20,803 nt of DNA from positions 1 through 20,803 of the forward strand of contig JASANZ010001870.1 of NCBI GenBank assembly GCA_030849805.1, read 5' to 3'. The position numbers were made by a program, and so were the translations under genes. Shown here piece after piece: positions 1-8,846 of the stretch. The notes under the pieces were generated by a model, which saw nothing but the letters and a program-made list of their open reading frames with translations, was not told the origin of the DNA and did no database searches. Every line of letters starts with the position of its first letter. Positions within the stretch are counted from its first letter, which is position 1. Source of the DNA: Sergeia podlipaevii. Taxonomy: Eukaryota; Euglenozoa; Kinetoplastea; Trypanosomatida; Trypanosomatidae.

Positions 1-1210
1 ACGACGCAAAGCAGCGGTGCGGTATAAAGACAGACAGAAAGGATCAGAGAGGGGGAGGAATAGGTCGTGAAGGGGATTTCCTTTTTTTCCTTTCTTTTCT
101 TATTTCTCTCAATCTCTCTCTTTCTCTCTTCCTTCAATATTTTGAGATTAAGGCGTGGCTTCAACTTTGCTGTTTTGCCGCTCTTTTTTTTTTTTCGTTG
201 TTGTTTCTTTCTGCCCATGTGTGTATTTGTGTGTTTGTTTTATCTGTTGGACGCACGAAAAATTGGGAAGGGGAGAGGAGGGGGAAAGGGAATGATATCA
301 CAGAGATATATATATATAACAAATGAGATGAAGATGAAAAATGAACATGCTGAGGGGGAGAACGAGAGAAAAGTCTGATTTATATATACCTGTATGTGTG
401 TGTGTGTGTGTGACGTTCTTGCACACTTTGCGTTTTTTTCTCTCTCTGATTTATTTTGTTGTTGTTTTGACGCTATTACTGCTCAATCTTAGTCACAGGC
501 GCACACGGACAACGAGAAATGACGGCTCCTCACACAATCTTTTTTTTTTTCCTTTTATTCATTCATTCATTTTATAAAGAAAACAAAAATAACATCTTTC
601 TTTCTTTTTCCTTTTTTTTTGTGTGTGTGCGTACTGCAATCATCGAGCTTCTCTTCAATCTCTTCAAAAAAAAAAAAAAATACTTCACTTTTGCAAAACA
701 CGGCACGCTTTGCTTTCTTGCACTCACTACCGCCTCTGAAAAGGTGGGGGAGGGGGTGCTGCTAGCAACAACTGAAAGGTATTGTCATCATGATAAAGTG
801 CTACTATTTTTGTTCGCAAGTTTTTTTCCCCCTCCCCCCCAATTATTCACAATTCACACATGTTTTACTATTAGTGTTATTATCTTATCACAAAAAAAAA
901 ATATATAAGAACGAAAGAACAAGTATATTAGTTCTTTTTTTTTTCATTCTTTTATTAGTGTTGCATCTTTTTTTTCTGCTCACATTTTTTTTTTCTCTGC
1001 TGTTTGTATTTCGCTTTAAACGGCGCTGCATTTTTTTTTAAAAAAAAATATATACATACGTCTACGATCGTCTTCGTTTAAAGTATACACGCACGCACAC
1101 ACGCTTGCACATATACATATATTATAGTTGATCCTGGTACATCTCGAAAGTATCCGCAACCAGCAACAGCACCATCAGCAAGATAGAAAGAACGTATAGA
1201 AACGAAAAAA
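1..1210. other. Non-coding region upstream of the carrier gene
   Basis: No convincing gene is seen here. The short open frames consist of Phe/Leu/Ser or Lys translated from T-runs and A-runs and lack any recognisable domain. The stretch holds a (TG)9 microsatellite, many runs of eight or more T, an A14-type run near 667-680, and a T9A9 palindrome at 1030-1049. It probably contains the 3' UTR of a gene to the left and the splice region and 5' UTR of the carrier gene. Confidence 0.7.
395..412. repeat. (TG)9 microsatellite
   Basis: Nine uninterrupted TG units in the non-coding region before the first gene. Dinucleotide GT tracts recur in most gaps of this window. Confidence 0.95.
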
Positions 1211-2242
1211 ATGTCTAACGATCAGGCTGCAGCGTACGCGGCAATGGCGCAGAACGGCGGGTATCAGATGTCCGCCAGCAACATGGTTTTTGAAGTGGCA
1301 CTCCGCGCTGCGTTTGACTTCATCCAGCGAGTCATCTCCTCCCCGGTGGACCGCGTCATGACCCTCACCACGGTGGAGGGAGAGCTGGTCCAGCAAGGTC
1401 GTCTTCCCCGCCTTGGCTTTGGAGGTATTTTTGCATGTGTCAAGCGGATATGGAAGAAAGAAGGTGCGGCGGGTTTCTTTCGCGGTGTGGCGACCGACGC
1501 CGTGCTGGCGATGCCTTCTTCATTTGTGGATGCCTTCTCTACCAACTTTGTCTTCGCTTGTCTGCAGGTGGTGATGCCAGAGTCGCTGAGCCAGAAAATG
1601 AATATGCCCGCGATCATTGCACTTTCGCTAGTGGCGAGTGGGGCAGCGGTGGTGGTGGCGACTCCGTACAATGGCCTTCGCAAGACAATCGTGACGAATT
1701 ACATTGGCGATATTGTCGCTCCACTTTCCGGGTTTGCTGCTGCTGCTGATGATGATGTGGAGAAGGAGAAGAAGAAGGGCGAGGAGGAAACGAGCCCTGC
1801 CTCACCTATGCAGGAGGGCTATCGCTACGCCTCCGCAACGGACGCTGCGCAGTCCATCAAGCGCCGCGGTGGCTGGTCTGCCTTTTATCGTGGTGCTGCG
1901 GTGGAGCCTATCACGGTCGCCGCGTATAGGGCTCTCTACATGTTTGCCTCCGCCATCATCACAAGCGAATATCAAATGTACCACCCTTACGCCGTGGCCA
2001 GAGGGCTGGCGATTGTCGCAGATGTCGTGACGCAGCCCCTGGAGGTAATTAGCCGTCGCTTAGTGCTTTCCGCTAGCGCTGATGAGCCCGAGTACGATGG
2101 CATGATTGACTGCGCTCGCAAGATTGTGGGGCGGGAAGGAGTGACCGCGCTATGGGCAGGGTTGCGGTTCCGTCTGCTTGTAAGTGCCCTGAGCATTGGC
2201 GTTCGCATTGCCTACGTCGCAGCTTTTGGCGAGGATCAGTAG
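1211..2242 (+). CDS. Divergent mitochondrial carrier (SLC25 family) protein, 343 aa
   Basis: Likely an inner mitochondrial membrane solute carrier. The three-repeat carrier plan is visible. The helix-1 type motifs PVDRVM (residues 45-50), PYNGLR (152-157) and PLEVIS (276-281) stand where PX[DE]XX[KR] is expected. Each is followed by the matrix-helix motif [E/G]Gxxxx[FYW][RA]G: 84-92 (ending FRG), 220-228 (ending YRG) and 309-317 (ending WAG). All three first motifs are degenerate: repeat 1 has Met instead of Lys/Arg, repeat 2 Asn instead of Asp/Glu, repeat 3 Ser instead of Lys/Arg. The RRRMMM signature of true ADP/ATP carriers is absent, so no substrate is assigned. A charged insert (DDDVEKEKKKGEEE) lies between repeats 1-2 and the second matrix helix. 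Length is slightly above the usual 300 aa. The first ATG after a purine-rich leader is taken as start. Family assignment is confident; transport activity is uncertain. Confidence 0.85.
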   Translation: MSNDQAAAYAAMAQNGGYQMSASNMVFEVALRAAFDFIQRVISSPVDRVMTLTTVEGELVQQGRLPRLGFGGIFACVKRIWKKEGAAGFFRGVATDAVLAMPSSFVDAFSTNFVFACLQVVMPESLSQKMNMPAIIALSLVASGAAVVVATPYNGLRKTIVTNYIGDIVAPLSGFAAAADDDVEKEKKKGEEETSPASPMQEGYRYASATDAAQSIKRRGGWSAFYRGAAVEPITVAAYRALYMFASAIITSEYQMYHPYAVARGLAIVADVVTQPLEVISRRLVLSASADEPEYDGMIDCARKIVGREGVTALWAGLRFRLLVSALSIGVRIAYVAAFGEDQ

Positions 2243-3257
2243 GAGATCACCCCCCCCCCTTCCCCCTTCCCGATAGTAACATTTGTCTTTTATTTACTTT
2301 TATTTGGCTGTCAAAGTAGTAGGACGAGGGGGGGGAGAGCCAAGGAAAAAGGTGGGGAAGATAAACTGAGCGTGCGTACTGGGGAATGCTTTTCAATTTT
2401 TTATATATATAAAAAAGAGAAACCAGCAGCTACATTTTCCAAACTGACTTGTGTGTACGTGCGTATCCAAAGACTCGCCAAGGCACTTGAGCGAGGAAGA
2501 AGACGACGGAAGCGTGGAGAGGGGCAACTTGCTGGATTCCTTTTTTCTTTTCTTTTTAAAACGGTACTTCGTACAAGTGATTACATACTTAATATCCAAA
2601 GAGAGAAAGAGGGAAAAAAGGGGGGAAAAAAGAGCAACAACAACGACAGAAACTTTTCAATGTATCTGTTGATCGTGGTGTGGGAAGATTGAGCAACATA
2701 CATTTTTTATTTACTGTCTATATTTATCATCATTCATCTCGTCATCAACTTTCCTCCTCCTTCTTCTTCTTCTTTTATTATTATTCTCTTCTCTTCTCAT
2801 TTTTCTCCGTTTAATGTGATCAAGATTATAGTGAGATTAGCACGTAGCTACATACACACGCAGAGAGAAATATATATTACTAGTGTTGCATTCGCAACAA
2901 CATAGCAATCAACAGGCTCAAATTAAGAGAAAATAGGGGGAGAAAGGTACTCCACATATACAGCGCAGAGCTAGAAACAAATATACTCCCTTCTTTTTTT
3001 TTTTATCATTGAAACAAGTTGCATTTTTTTCCTTATTATTATTTACTTCAAGAGGATCATACCACTAAACGTAACAGTACTTCTGCGTATATCTATAATT
3101 TTTTTATTTTCAAGGCATACATACCAACCCTACATACACAAACGAAAAGGCAAACATCTTTTTGTTTGTCTGTTGTTGCTGTTGCTTTGTATTCTTATCC
3201 TCCTCCCTCCCTTTCTTTGCTAGTGTTAAGTTCCATAATTCCAGTGCTGTGCGTGCG

Positions 3258-3278
3258 TATATATATATATATATATAT
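3258..3278. repeat. (TA)n microsatellite
   Basis: About ten and a half TA units, directly after a GCGTGCG stretch, upstream of the pyrimidine tract of the antiporter gene. Confidence 0.95.
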
Positions 3279-3366
3279 TTTTAAAGAGGCAAGATACACA
3301 CACACAGAGAGAAGAGAAAAAAAAAAACATAGAAGAAAGGAAGTGTTTCTTCCCTCTCCTTCTATT

Positions 3367-3471
3367 ACGCACTTTTTCTTTCTTTTTTCTTCCTTTTTTT
3401 TAAAGCTCTCTTTTTCTTTTTCTCTTTGTATACATTTGTTCTGTTGCATCTCCCCGATACAGTCTTTTCAG
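3367..3471 (+). promoter_or_regulatory. Predicted polypyrimidine tract and trans-splice acceptor for the antiporter gene
   Basis: A long C/T tract is followed by AG dinucleotides at 3461-3462 and 3470-3471, 9 to 18 bases before the ATG at 3480. This arrangement is the usual spliced-leader acceptor in trypanosomatids. It also explains why the in-frame ATG at 3426, which lies inside the tract, is not chosen as the start. Confidence 0.6.
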
Positions 3472-3479
3472 AGAGCAAC

Positions 3480-6005
3480 ATGAACACTGTCAACAGCAAC
3501 AACAACAGCGCTACGGAAGACCGGAGCGCTTTGGGCAGTCAGGGAGGTCACCGCCCGTCCACACATCACATGGCGGAGCTACTTCCTACAGACAGCGCCC
3601 CTATATTCCGCGAGGACAGTTATGTGGGGCCTGCGGAAGCCGCTCGCAATGCTGCTGTGGGTGGCTTTTCGCTACGACCTCAACATTCGTCAGTCATGTC
3701 AATTCCCCCATCGACAACTCACCGAGAAGGCAGCGCAGGTGGCGCGAGACACCATTGCGGAAGCGCAGATTTTTCTGTTTCAGACCAAGGCTCACCTTTC
3801 ACCCCAGTACTGCCACTTTGTCGTGCGGTGAGTGGAGCGAGCGAGGGTGGTGATGCGCCTGGTGGTAACAGCATGACTGGTGGGCCCCGACGTCATCCCC
3901 GGCATGCGCCTCCGCACTTCTCCACTCATGACGCTGGGAAAGACGTCGACGTGGAGCAGAAGATTCACACGGAGACGGGTGGTAGCGAGGTCATCGGGGA
4001 GACAGACGCAGGGACAGGGTCGAAGGTATATCGCCGTGCCTTTACCAATTCTTTTCTTAAGCAGAACTATGTGGAGAAGCTACCCCCGCACCTGATGCCG
4101 CTGGCTCAGGAGATTCATGACCTCGACCCACGCGATCTTATTTTTATCTCGGAAATCACTCAGGACGAGGCGAAGCGTGATGTGTACTCGCTTCTGCCGT
4201 ACACGGGGGGCAACTGGTTCTTGCCTTATATTCGCGAATGTGAGGAAGGTGAGGCGCACTGGGGGCTGTGGTGGTCGTGGGAGAACGGTATCATTATCGC
4301 CCTTGGCGGACGCCGCCTTTCGATTCGATTGCTGGGCGTTGCTATCCGTGCCTGCTTCATTGTGCTCACGTGGTTTATGCTGTGGTGCATACTACCGCAC
4401 AAGCTCATGCAGCCTGGTGGCTACGTCTGGGACCCCCTTGTGTTGGTTGTGGTGTCCGCCATCGTTGGTGGCTTTATTTGCCGAATTTTACAGATTCCGC
4501 CCCTGGTTGGCGTGCTCTGGATTGGTATCATGTGGAATAACATTCCCACCCTTCACTACCTCACCGCGGGTATTGTACCGCAGTTCTTTAGCATCTCCTC
4601 GAAGCTGGGCCTCACTGTGATCCTCGCCAGGGCTGGGTACTCGCTCTCCATCAAGGGCATTCGACCTCATTGGATTCAAAGCATGTTACTCTCCACCTTG
4701 CCGTTTGCGTGTGAAGGTGTGGCGCACAGTCTCATTGCGAACAAGGTCTTTGACTACGACAACAACTATGACTGGGCCTTCCTGCAGGGGATGTTGTGTA
4801 GTGTGGTCTCTCCGGCCGTGGTGGTGCCTGGTGCGTTGTACCTGCAGGAGATGGGCTATGGCCGCGGTGTGGGGTCACTTTCTCTCATGCTCTCTTCTGT
4901 CGGAGTCGAGATTGTCATTGGTGTGTGGTGCGCTAATTTTCTTCTGGGGCTCATCTTCGAGCAGCAGAAACTTGCCGTTGCTATCGTGCTGGGCCCGGTG
5001 CAGTTTATCGGCGGCGCCATCATCGGTATTTTGATTGGCTTTATATACTTTTACGTGGTGGAGATACTCAAGCGCGAGGCGTATCGTCTTCCCAGTGGCA
5101 AATACCACCGCACGCATTTTAACAGCACCATCAGATTTTCGTACGTTATCTTTCTTTTTATCTGCTTCACGATGGTGTTTCTCGGTTATGGCGTCAACCT
5201 TGCCGGAGGTGGCTGCGTCATGTGCGTTCTCTTTTCTGCTACCGTGGCGCACTTATGGCTGAAGGATGAAAAGGCAGAGCTGGAACAGCAGAAGCGCCTT
5301 GTGGGTGGCATGCTGGCCTTCACGTGGGATGAGATCATGCTGCCTCTCCTCTTTGCCACAATGGGTGCGAAGATCTCGATCAAGGCCATTTTCAACTCTC
5401 AATTTTTTCCAAAGGCCATCATCTGTCTGGTGAGCAGTAACGCTGTGCGTATCGTGGTGACCTTTTTGATTCAGCTTGGCAGTGGGATGCCATGGAAGGA
5501 GAAGCTGCTCACGTGTGTGGGGTATCTTGGTAAGGCCTCTGCGCAGGCTTCCATTGGTCCCATCGCTGCGAGTATAGTGCTCGCGATGATTAATGCCCTC
5601 CCGCCCGGCGAGAAGCCCAGCCCGCAATTGCTTCAGATGCAAGTGTACGCCAACAATGTCCAACAGATGGCGGCGATGTACGTGATGTTCATGGCCGCTA
5701 TTGCTTCTGTGGGTCTGGTGCGTGGCGGTATGCTGGTGCTGCCGCGAGACGCGACAGGCAAGGAGAGCAAGGATAGACTGAAGCAGGCCATGGAACTGGC
5801 CCAGAATGAGCCACGGAGTGCGTTCTGGGCTCGTGAGTCCGTCTCCGCGGAGGAGATGCTTCGTCAGAAGGAACTGACGCTGTCGGTCACGGGCAGCACG
5901 TCCGTCAGCACACCGGCACCCACGACAGCAGCAGCAACAATGATACAGAATGAACCAGTTAAAAATGAGGACTCTGCCGCTCAGTGGCACAACGACGATG
6001 AGTGA
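3480..6005 (+). CDS. CPA2/NHA-type (SLC9B-like) sodium/proton antiporter homologue, 841 aa
   Basis: Predicted multi-pass cation/proton antiporter. The protein has a hydrophilic, Ser/Gly/His-rich N-terminal region of about 280 residues, a membrane domain (roughly 283-755, about a dozen hydrophobic helices), and an 85-residue hydrophilic tail. Family marks match NHA proteins: SPAVVVPG at 444-451, a GAxISI segment near 629-634, NAVRIVVTF with Arg657, and GKASAQASIG near 684-693. In NHA2/SLC9B2 the helix after SPAVVVP carries an adjacent Asp pair. Here the aligned segment reads SVGVEIVIG, with a single acid, Glu477, and no Asp pair. Lys631 lies where human NHA2, as I recall it, has Glu. Transport may therefore be altered, or another residue may be used. 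The plasma, mitochondrial or endosomal site cannot be told. The start at 3480 is the first ATG after the candidate splice AGs. Confidence 0.88.
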   Translation: MNTVNSNNNSATEDRSALGSQGGHRPSTHHMAELLPTDSAPIFREDSYVGPAEAARNAAVGGFSLRPQHSSVMSIPPSTTHREGSAGGARHHCGSADFSVSDQGSPFTPVLPLCRAVSGASEGGDAPGGNSMTGGPRRHPRHAPPHFSTHDAGKDVDVEQKIHTETGGSEVIGETDAGTGSKVYRRAFTNSFLKQNYVEKLPPHLMPLAQEIHDLDPRDLIFISEITQDEAKRDVYSLLPYTGGNWFLPYIRECEEGEAHWGLWWSWENGIIIALGGRRLSIRLLGVAIRACFIVLTWFMLWCILPHKLMQPGGYVWDPLVLVVVSAIVGGFICRILQIPPLVGVLWIGIMWNNIPTLHYLTAGIVPQFFSISSKLGLTVILARAGYSLSIKGIRPHWIQSMLLSTLPFACEGVAHSLIANKVFDYDNNYDWAFLQGMLCSVVSPAVVVPGALYLQEMGYGRGVGSLSLMLSSVGVEIVIGVWCANFLLGLIFEQQKLAVAIVLGPVQFIGGAIIGILIGFIYFYVVEILKREAYRLPSGKYHRTHFNSTIRFSYVIFLFICFTMVFLGYGVNLAGGGCVMCVLFSATVAHLWLKDEKAELEQQKRLVGGMLAFTWDEIMLPLLFATMGAKISIKAIFNSQFFPKAIICLVSSNAVRIVVTFLIQLGSGMPWKEKLLTCVGYLGKASAQASIGPIAASIVLAMINALPPGEKPSPQLLQMQVYANNVQQMAAMYVMFMAAIASVGLVRGGMLVLPRDATGKESKDRLKQAMELAQNEPRSAFWARESVSAEEMLRQKELTLSVTGSTSVSTPAPTTAAATMIQNEPVKNEDSAAQWHNDDE

Positions 6006-6838
6006 GAATTATCAATGGCGGTGCCAGAAAAAAAAAATTGCTTAAATATATAGCAAGTGAGGACTGAGAGAAGGAGGAAAGAAAAAAAAGGAAAAATGAA
6101 AAGATGAAGAGAAGTGAGGGGACAAAGGACATCTGGGGGGAAGTAAGTAATAAGACACATAAGAAAGAGTGAGGATAATTATATATATATATTTTTAATT
6201 GCAAGAGAAGACATGTATTATATGATGTGATGAATATGGTGCTTCCTTGCTCTATCTCCCCTCCCTCCCTCCCCTCCTCCTCCTCACTCACTTAAACGTG
6301 CGTTGCGTTATTAATATTAATATTATTGTTATGTTAAGGTGTTTTTTTTTCCTCGCAATAAAGAGGGGAAAAAGTGTGATGTTCAGCTTACTATTTGATA
6401 AGAAGTTGTGTGTGTGATTGTTTCTTTCTCCCTTCTTCTTTCATTTCTAGCGCGTCTACGCGGCAATTGAAAATGTAAAGGAGAGGAAGAAGAAAAGAAA
6501 ATTAGTCGCATTATTCAACAGTTAGACACATCTATTTGCTCTTTAAAAGGAAAAAGGGAATAGTTTACACCTTAGGCGATTGCGTGTTTGTGTGAGTGTG
6601 AAAAAGCAAAATGGCGAACTATTGAAGTTTTTGAAAAGAAAAAAAACTGAAACAGGGATGTAGCCTTTTGCTCTTGCCATTCTCTCTTACACCTATTGGT
6701 ATGCTTATTGTACATATATATATATGTGTGTGTATTTGGCTGTGTCTGTGGAGACTCATTATATTATACTGAGATGTTTGTTAGAGAGTATTGTTTGTAC
6801 GAGTGGACTGTACTTTTTTGTATTTTCTATGGTTTTGC

Positions 6839-6860
6839 GTGTGTGTGTGTGTGTGTGTGT
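6839..6860. repeat. (GT)11 microsatellite
   Basis: Eleven uninterrupted GT units in the antiporter-kinase gap. Confidence 0.95.
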
Positions 6861-6996
6861 TCAGCACATAAATAATTACACTTGCTATCATGTGGTCGTA
6901 TTTTTCTTCTTTTTTTTTCCTCCCTTTGTTAGGGGTATACGAACGGTCAAAGAGCAAAAATACAATCTATTCGCCACTTTTTTTTTCTTTCATCCT

Positions 6997-7018
6997 TATA
7001 TATATATATATATATATA
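6997..7018. repeat. (TA)11 microsatellite
   Basis: Eleven TA units following a T/C-rich run in the antiporter-kinase gap. Confidence 0.95.
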
Positions 7019-7917
7019 ATGGAGAGCTTTTTAAAAGGTGTATATGTGTGTGTGTGTTTGTGTGCGCGCGTGCGTATATGTGTCAACCGATTTAGCTGTG
7101 TGCACACGTAGCAATGTATATGCACCATTCCTCTTTTGTATACATTTTTTCTTCCTCTCCCACTTCCTTTCTATATATCTTGGATAGTGGGAGAACATTG
7201 CAACTTGTCTTTGATTTCATACCTGCGTACTTTTTTTTTCCTCTTTTTTTTTCTTTTTGTTGGCATTGAATGAGACTTTTTTTTTTTTTCTCTGTAAAGA
7301 GTTTGTGTGCCACCTTCCTCATAGACCGCTGCGTGTGTGATTGTCCTTTTCTTATTTTCTCTCTTGTCGCCATCTCCGCCTAATGCAATTTTATCTTATC
7401 TTTTTTTTTTTTATCCCTCCACCCCAAACTCACTGAAGAGTAAGGAGACACAAGAACTATTCACTCATACAAACATATATATACACACTGTTTTGCTGTA
7501 GGACGAAGGGAGGCGAACGAGAGAGAAAGAGAGAGCAGCTGCATTTATTCTTTTTTCTTCTTTTTTAAAAAGAGAAAAACAAACAAACAAAGATATGATT
7601 TGCTATTTAACATTGTTTGCTTGGTTCTGCTGTAAGATGTTGTTTTGTTCTTTCTTGGTGGTCAATATTTATAAATACTGCTCACTCGTGATTCTTAGAC
7701 AGATGCATATGACTACTACTCTTTACTTATATTCTACCTTTTCTTTTACTTTTATTAATTTCTTTTTTTGTGTGTGTGTGTGAGGGATCGTGTGCAGTCT
7801 ATAACAATAAACCTGAACAAAAGCCGTACTTGCTATTTTGCCTCTTCTTCTCCTATCCTCTCCTCATTACTCCCCTGTACATTCCAAGTTTATATACGTT
7901 TTATCTACATCACTGCT

Positions 7918-7993
7918 CATCTTCTCTTTCTCTCTCTCTCTCTTTCCTTCTCGCCTTCTCTCTCTCTCTTTCCTTCTCGCCTTCTCTCTTTAG
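7918..7993 (+). promoter_or_regulatory. Predicted trans-splice acceptor with duplicated polypyrimidine tract
   Basis: About 73 nearly pure pyrimidines end in TTTAG, with the AG at 7992-7993, 16 bases before the kinase ATG. The tract contains a 22-base block (7942-7963) repeated at 7968-7989, a 26-base period. This is the clearest splice acceptor in the window. It places the kinase start at 8010 rather than at the in-frame ATG at 7770, which is upstream of the tract. Confidence 0.7.
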
Positions 7994-8009
7994 AAAGAGA
8001 GAAAGCATT

Positions 8010-8846
8010 ATGCCACTTAGCAGCAACAACAACAACGGCACGAAGGTGGTCAGTCATGAAGACCTCAAGGAAGCAACCGACTGCATCGTTGCTGCGTATA
8101 GCAAGAAAGTGAAGGAGACCCAAGACGAAGCTGCATCATCATCCTCTACTACTACTACTACTACGCATCCACGCGTTCTCGTTGCCATCGCAGGCCGCCC
8201 CGGCAGCGGTAAGACGACGGTCGCAACCGTCGTGGCCAAGTCGGTAGCGGAGCGGCTGGAAGGCAAAGTGGGAATGTGCATGATGCCCATGGATGGGTAT
8301 CACCTCTACCGCAGCGAACTTCGTGCGATGCCGAACGCCAATGAGGCCTTCATGCGTCGTGGTGCAGAGTGGACTTTCAATCCAGTTAGAATGCGCAAGG
8401 ATCTTGCTAAGATTGCTGGCCTTCACAGCAACGGGAATGGCAATGGAAGTGGTAGTCGCCTGGAGGATAGCGACGGTAGAGGCTTCAAGGACGTACGAGT
8501 GCCGTCTTTTGACCACGCTGTCGGCGATCCGTGTGAGGGTGGTATCGTTGTTCCAGCCAGCGCGGGGGTGGTGATTGTGGAGGGAAACTATTTGCTCTAC
8601 AAGGGCACCCCGGAGTGGGCGGCGGTAAACGCAATGTTTGACGTGAGCATTTTCCTGTCGTGCCCAAGGGATGTCTGCACGGAACGTCTGTGCAAGCGAC
8701 ACATGGCGGCGTGGAAGATCTCGCGCGACGAGGCGATGATACGCGCTCGAGGAAGCGACACCATCAACGGCGATCTGGTCGATACCACCAGCGTGAACGC
8801 AGATTTGACAATTCATTCAGTAGACGCCAGCACTGCAAAGCTGTGA
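8010..8846 (+). CDS. P-loop kinase of the uridine kinase/phosphoribulokinase (PRK) superfamily, 278 aa
   Basis: Predicted ATP-dependent small-molecule kinase, substrate unassigned. Visible motifs are the Walker A loop GRPGSGKTT (62-70), a substrate-side DGYHLYR segment (95-101), RRGAEWTFNP (116-125), VEGNYLLY around Glu191, and a basic lid-like CKRHMAAW stretch from 228. The end, ARGSDTINGDLV, recalls the C-terminal region of this group. The DGYHL and EGNYLL pattern fits the uridine kinase-like / pantothenate kinase-like branch (fungal Yfh7 and bacterial relatives) better than classical uridine-cytidine kinase. The N-terminus has poly-Asn, poly-Ser and poly-Thr runs, and an Asn/Gly/Ser-rich insert lies near 141-155; both look like low-complexity additions. 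Length is otherwise normal. The start is set by the splice AG 16 bases upstream. Family is confident; a nucleoside, pantothenate or sugar substrate cannot be separated by reading. Confidence 0.85.
   Translation: MPLSSNNNNGTKVVSHEDLKEATDCIVAAYSKKVKETQDEAASSSSTTTTTTHPRVLVAIAGRPGSGKTTVATVVAKSVAERLEGKVGMCMMPMDGYHLYRSELRAMPNANEAFMRRGAEWTFNPVRMRKDLAKIAGLHSNGNGNGSGSRLEDSDGRGFKDVRVPSFDHAVGDPCEGGIVVPASAGVVIVEGNYLLYKGTPEWAAVNAMFDVSIFLSCPRDVCTERLCKRHMAAWKISRDEAMIRARGSDTINGDLVDTTSVNADLTIHSVDASTAKL

Larger units (their letters stand above)
2243..3479. other. Intergenic region, carrier to antiporter
   Basis: No gene is recognised. After a C/T-rich start the + strand is purine-rich in patches (about 2320-2365, 2490-2520 and 2600-2660, likely 3' UTR). 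It then becomes strongly pyrimidine-rich (2740-2810 and 3340-3430), leading into the antiporter gene. It holds a (TA)n tract at 3258-3278. Open frames on either strand translate only low-complexity sequence. Confidence 0.7.
6006..8009. other. Intergenic region, antiporter to kinase
   Basis: No gene is recognised in 2.0 kb. The first 170 bases after the stop are strongly purine-rich on the + strand, then comes a C-rich pyrimidine block (6240-6290). The remainder is AT-rich with T-runs, (TA)n at 6997-7018 and (GT)11 at 6839-6860. Small open frames translate to Phe, Cys/Val (from GT repeats) or Lys runs and are not credible genes. The right end is the kinase splice tract. Confidence 0.7.

Noticed and set aside
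3019..3483. 154-residue frame before the antiporter gene
   Set aside because: It consists of translated T-runs, TA repeats and the CT splice tract, and overlaps the real start in another frame.
5253..5990. 245-residue antisense frame under the antiporter gene
   Set aside because: It is the shadow of a strong + strand gene; its sequence is His/Arg/Cys-rich without a domain, and all other genes run on the + strand.
7770..8009. Possible 80-residue N-terminal extension of the kinase
   Set aside because: It is the polypyrimidine tract read in frame (Ser/Leu/Phe); the splice AG at 7992-7993 would remove it from the mRNA.
8139..8816. 225-residue antisense frame under the kinase gene
   Set aside because: Exact shadow of conserved kinase motifs on the other strand; no domain is recognised.
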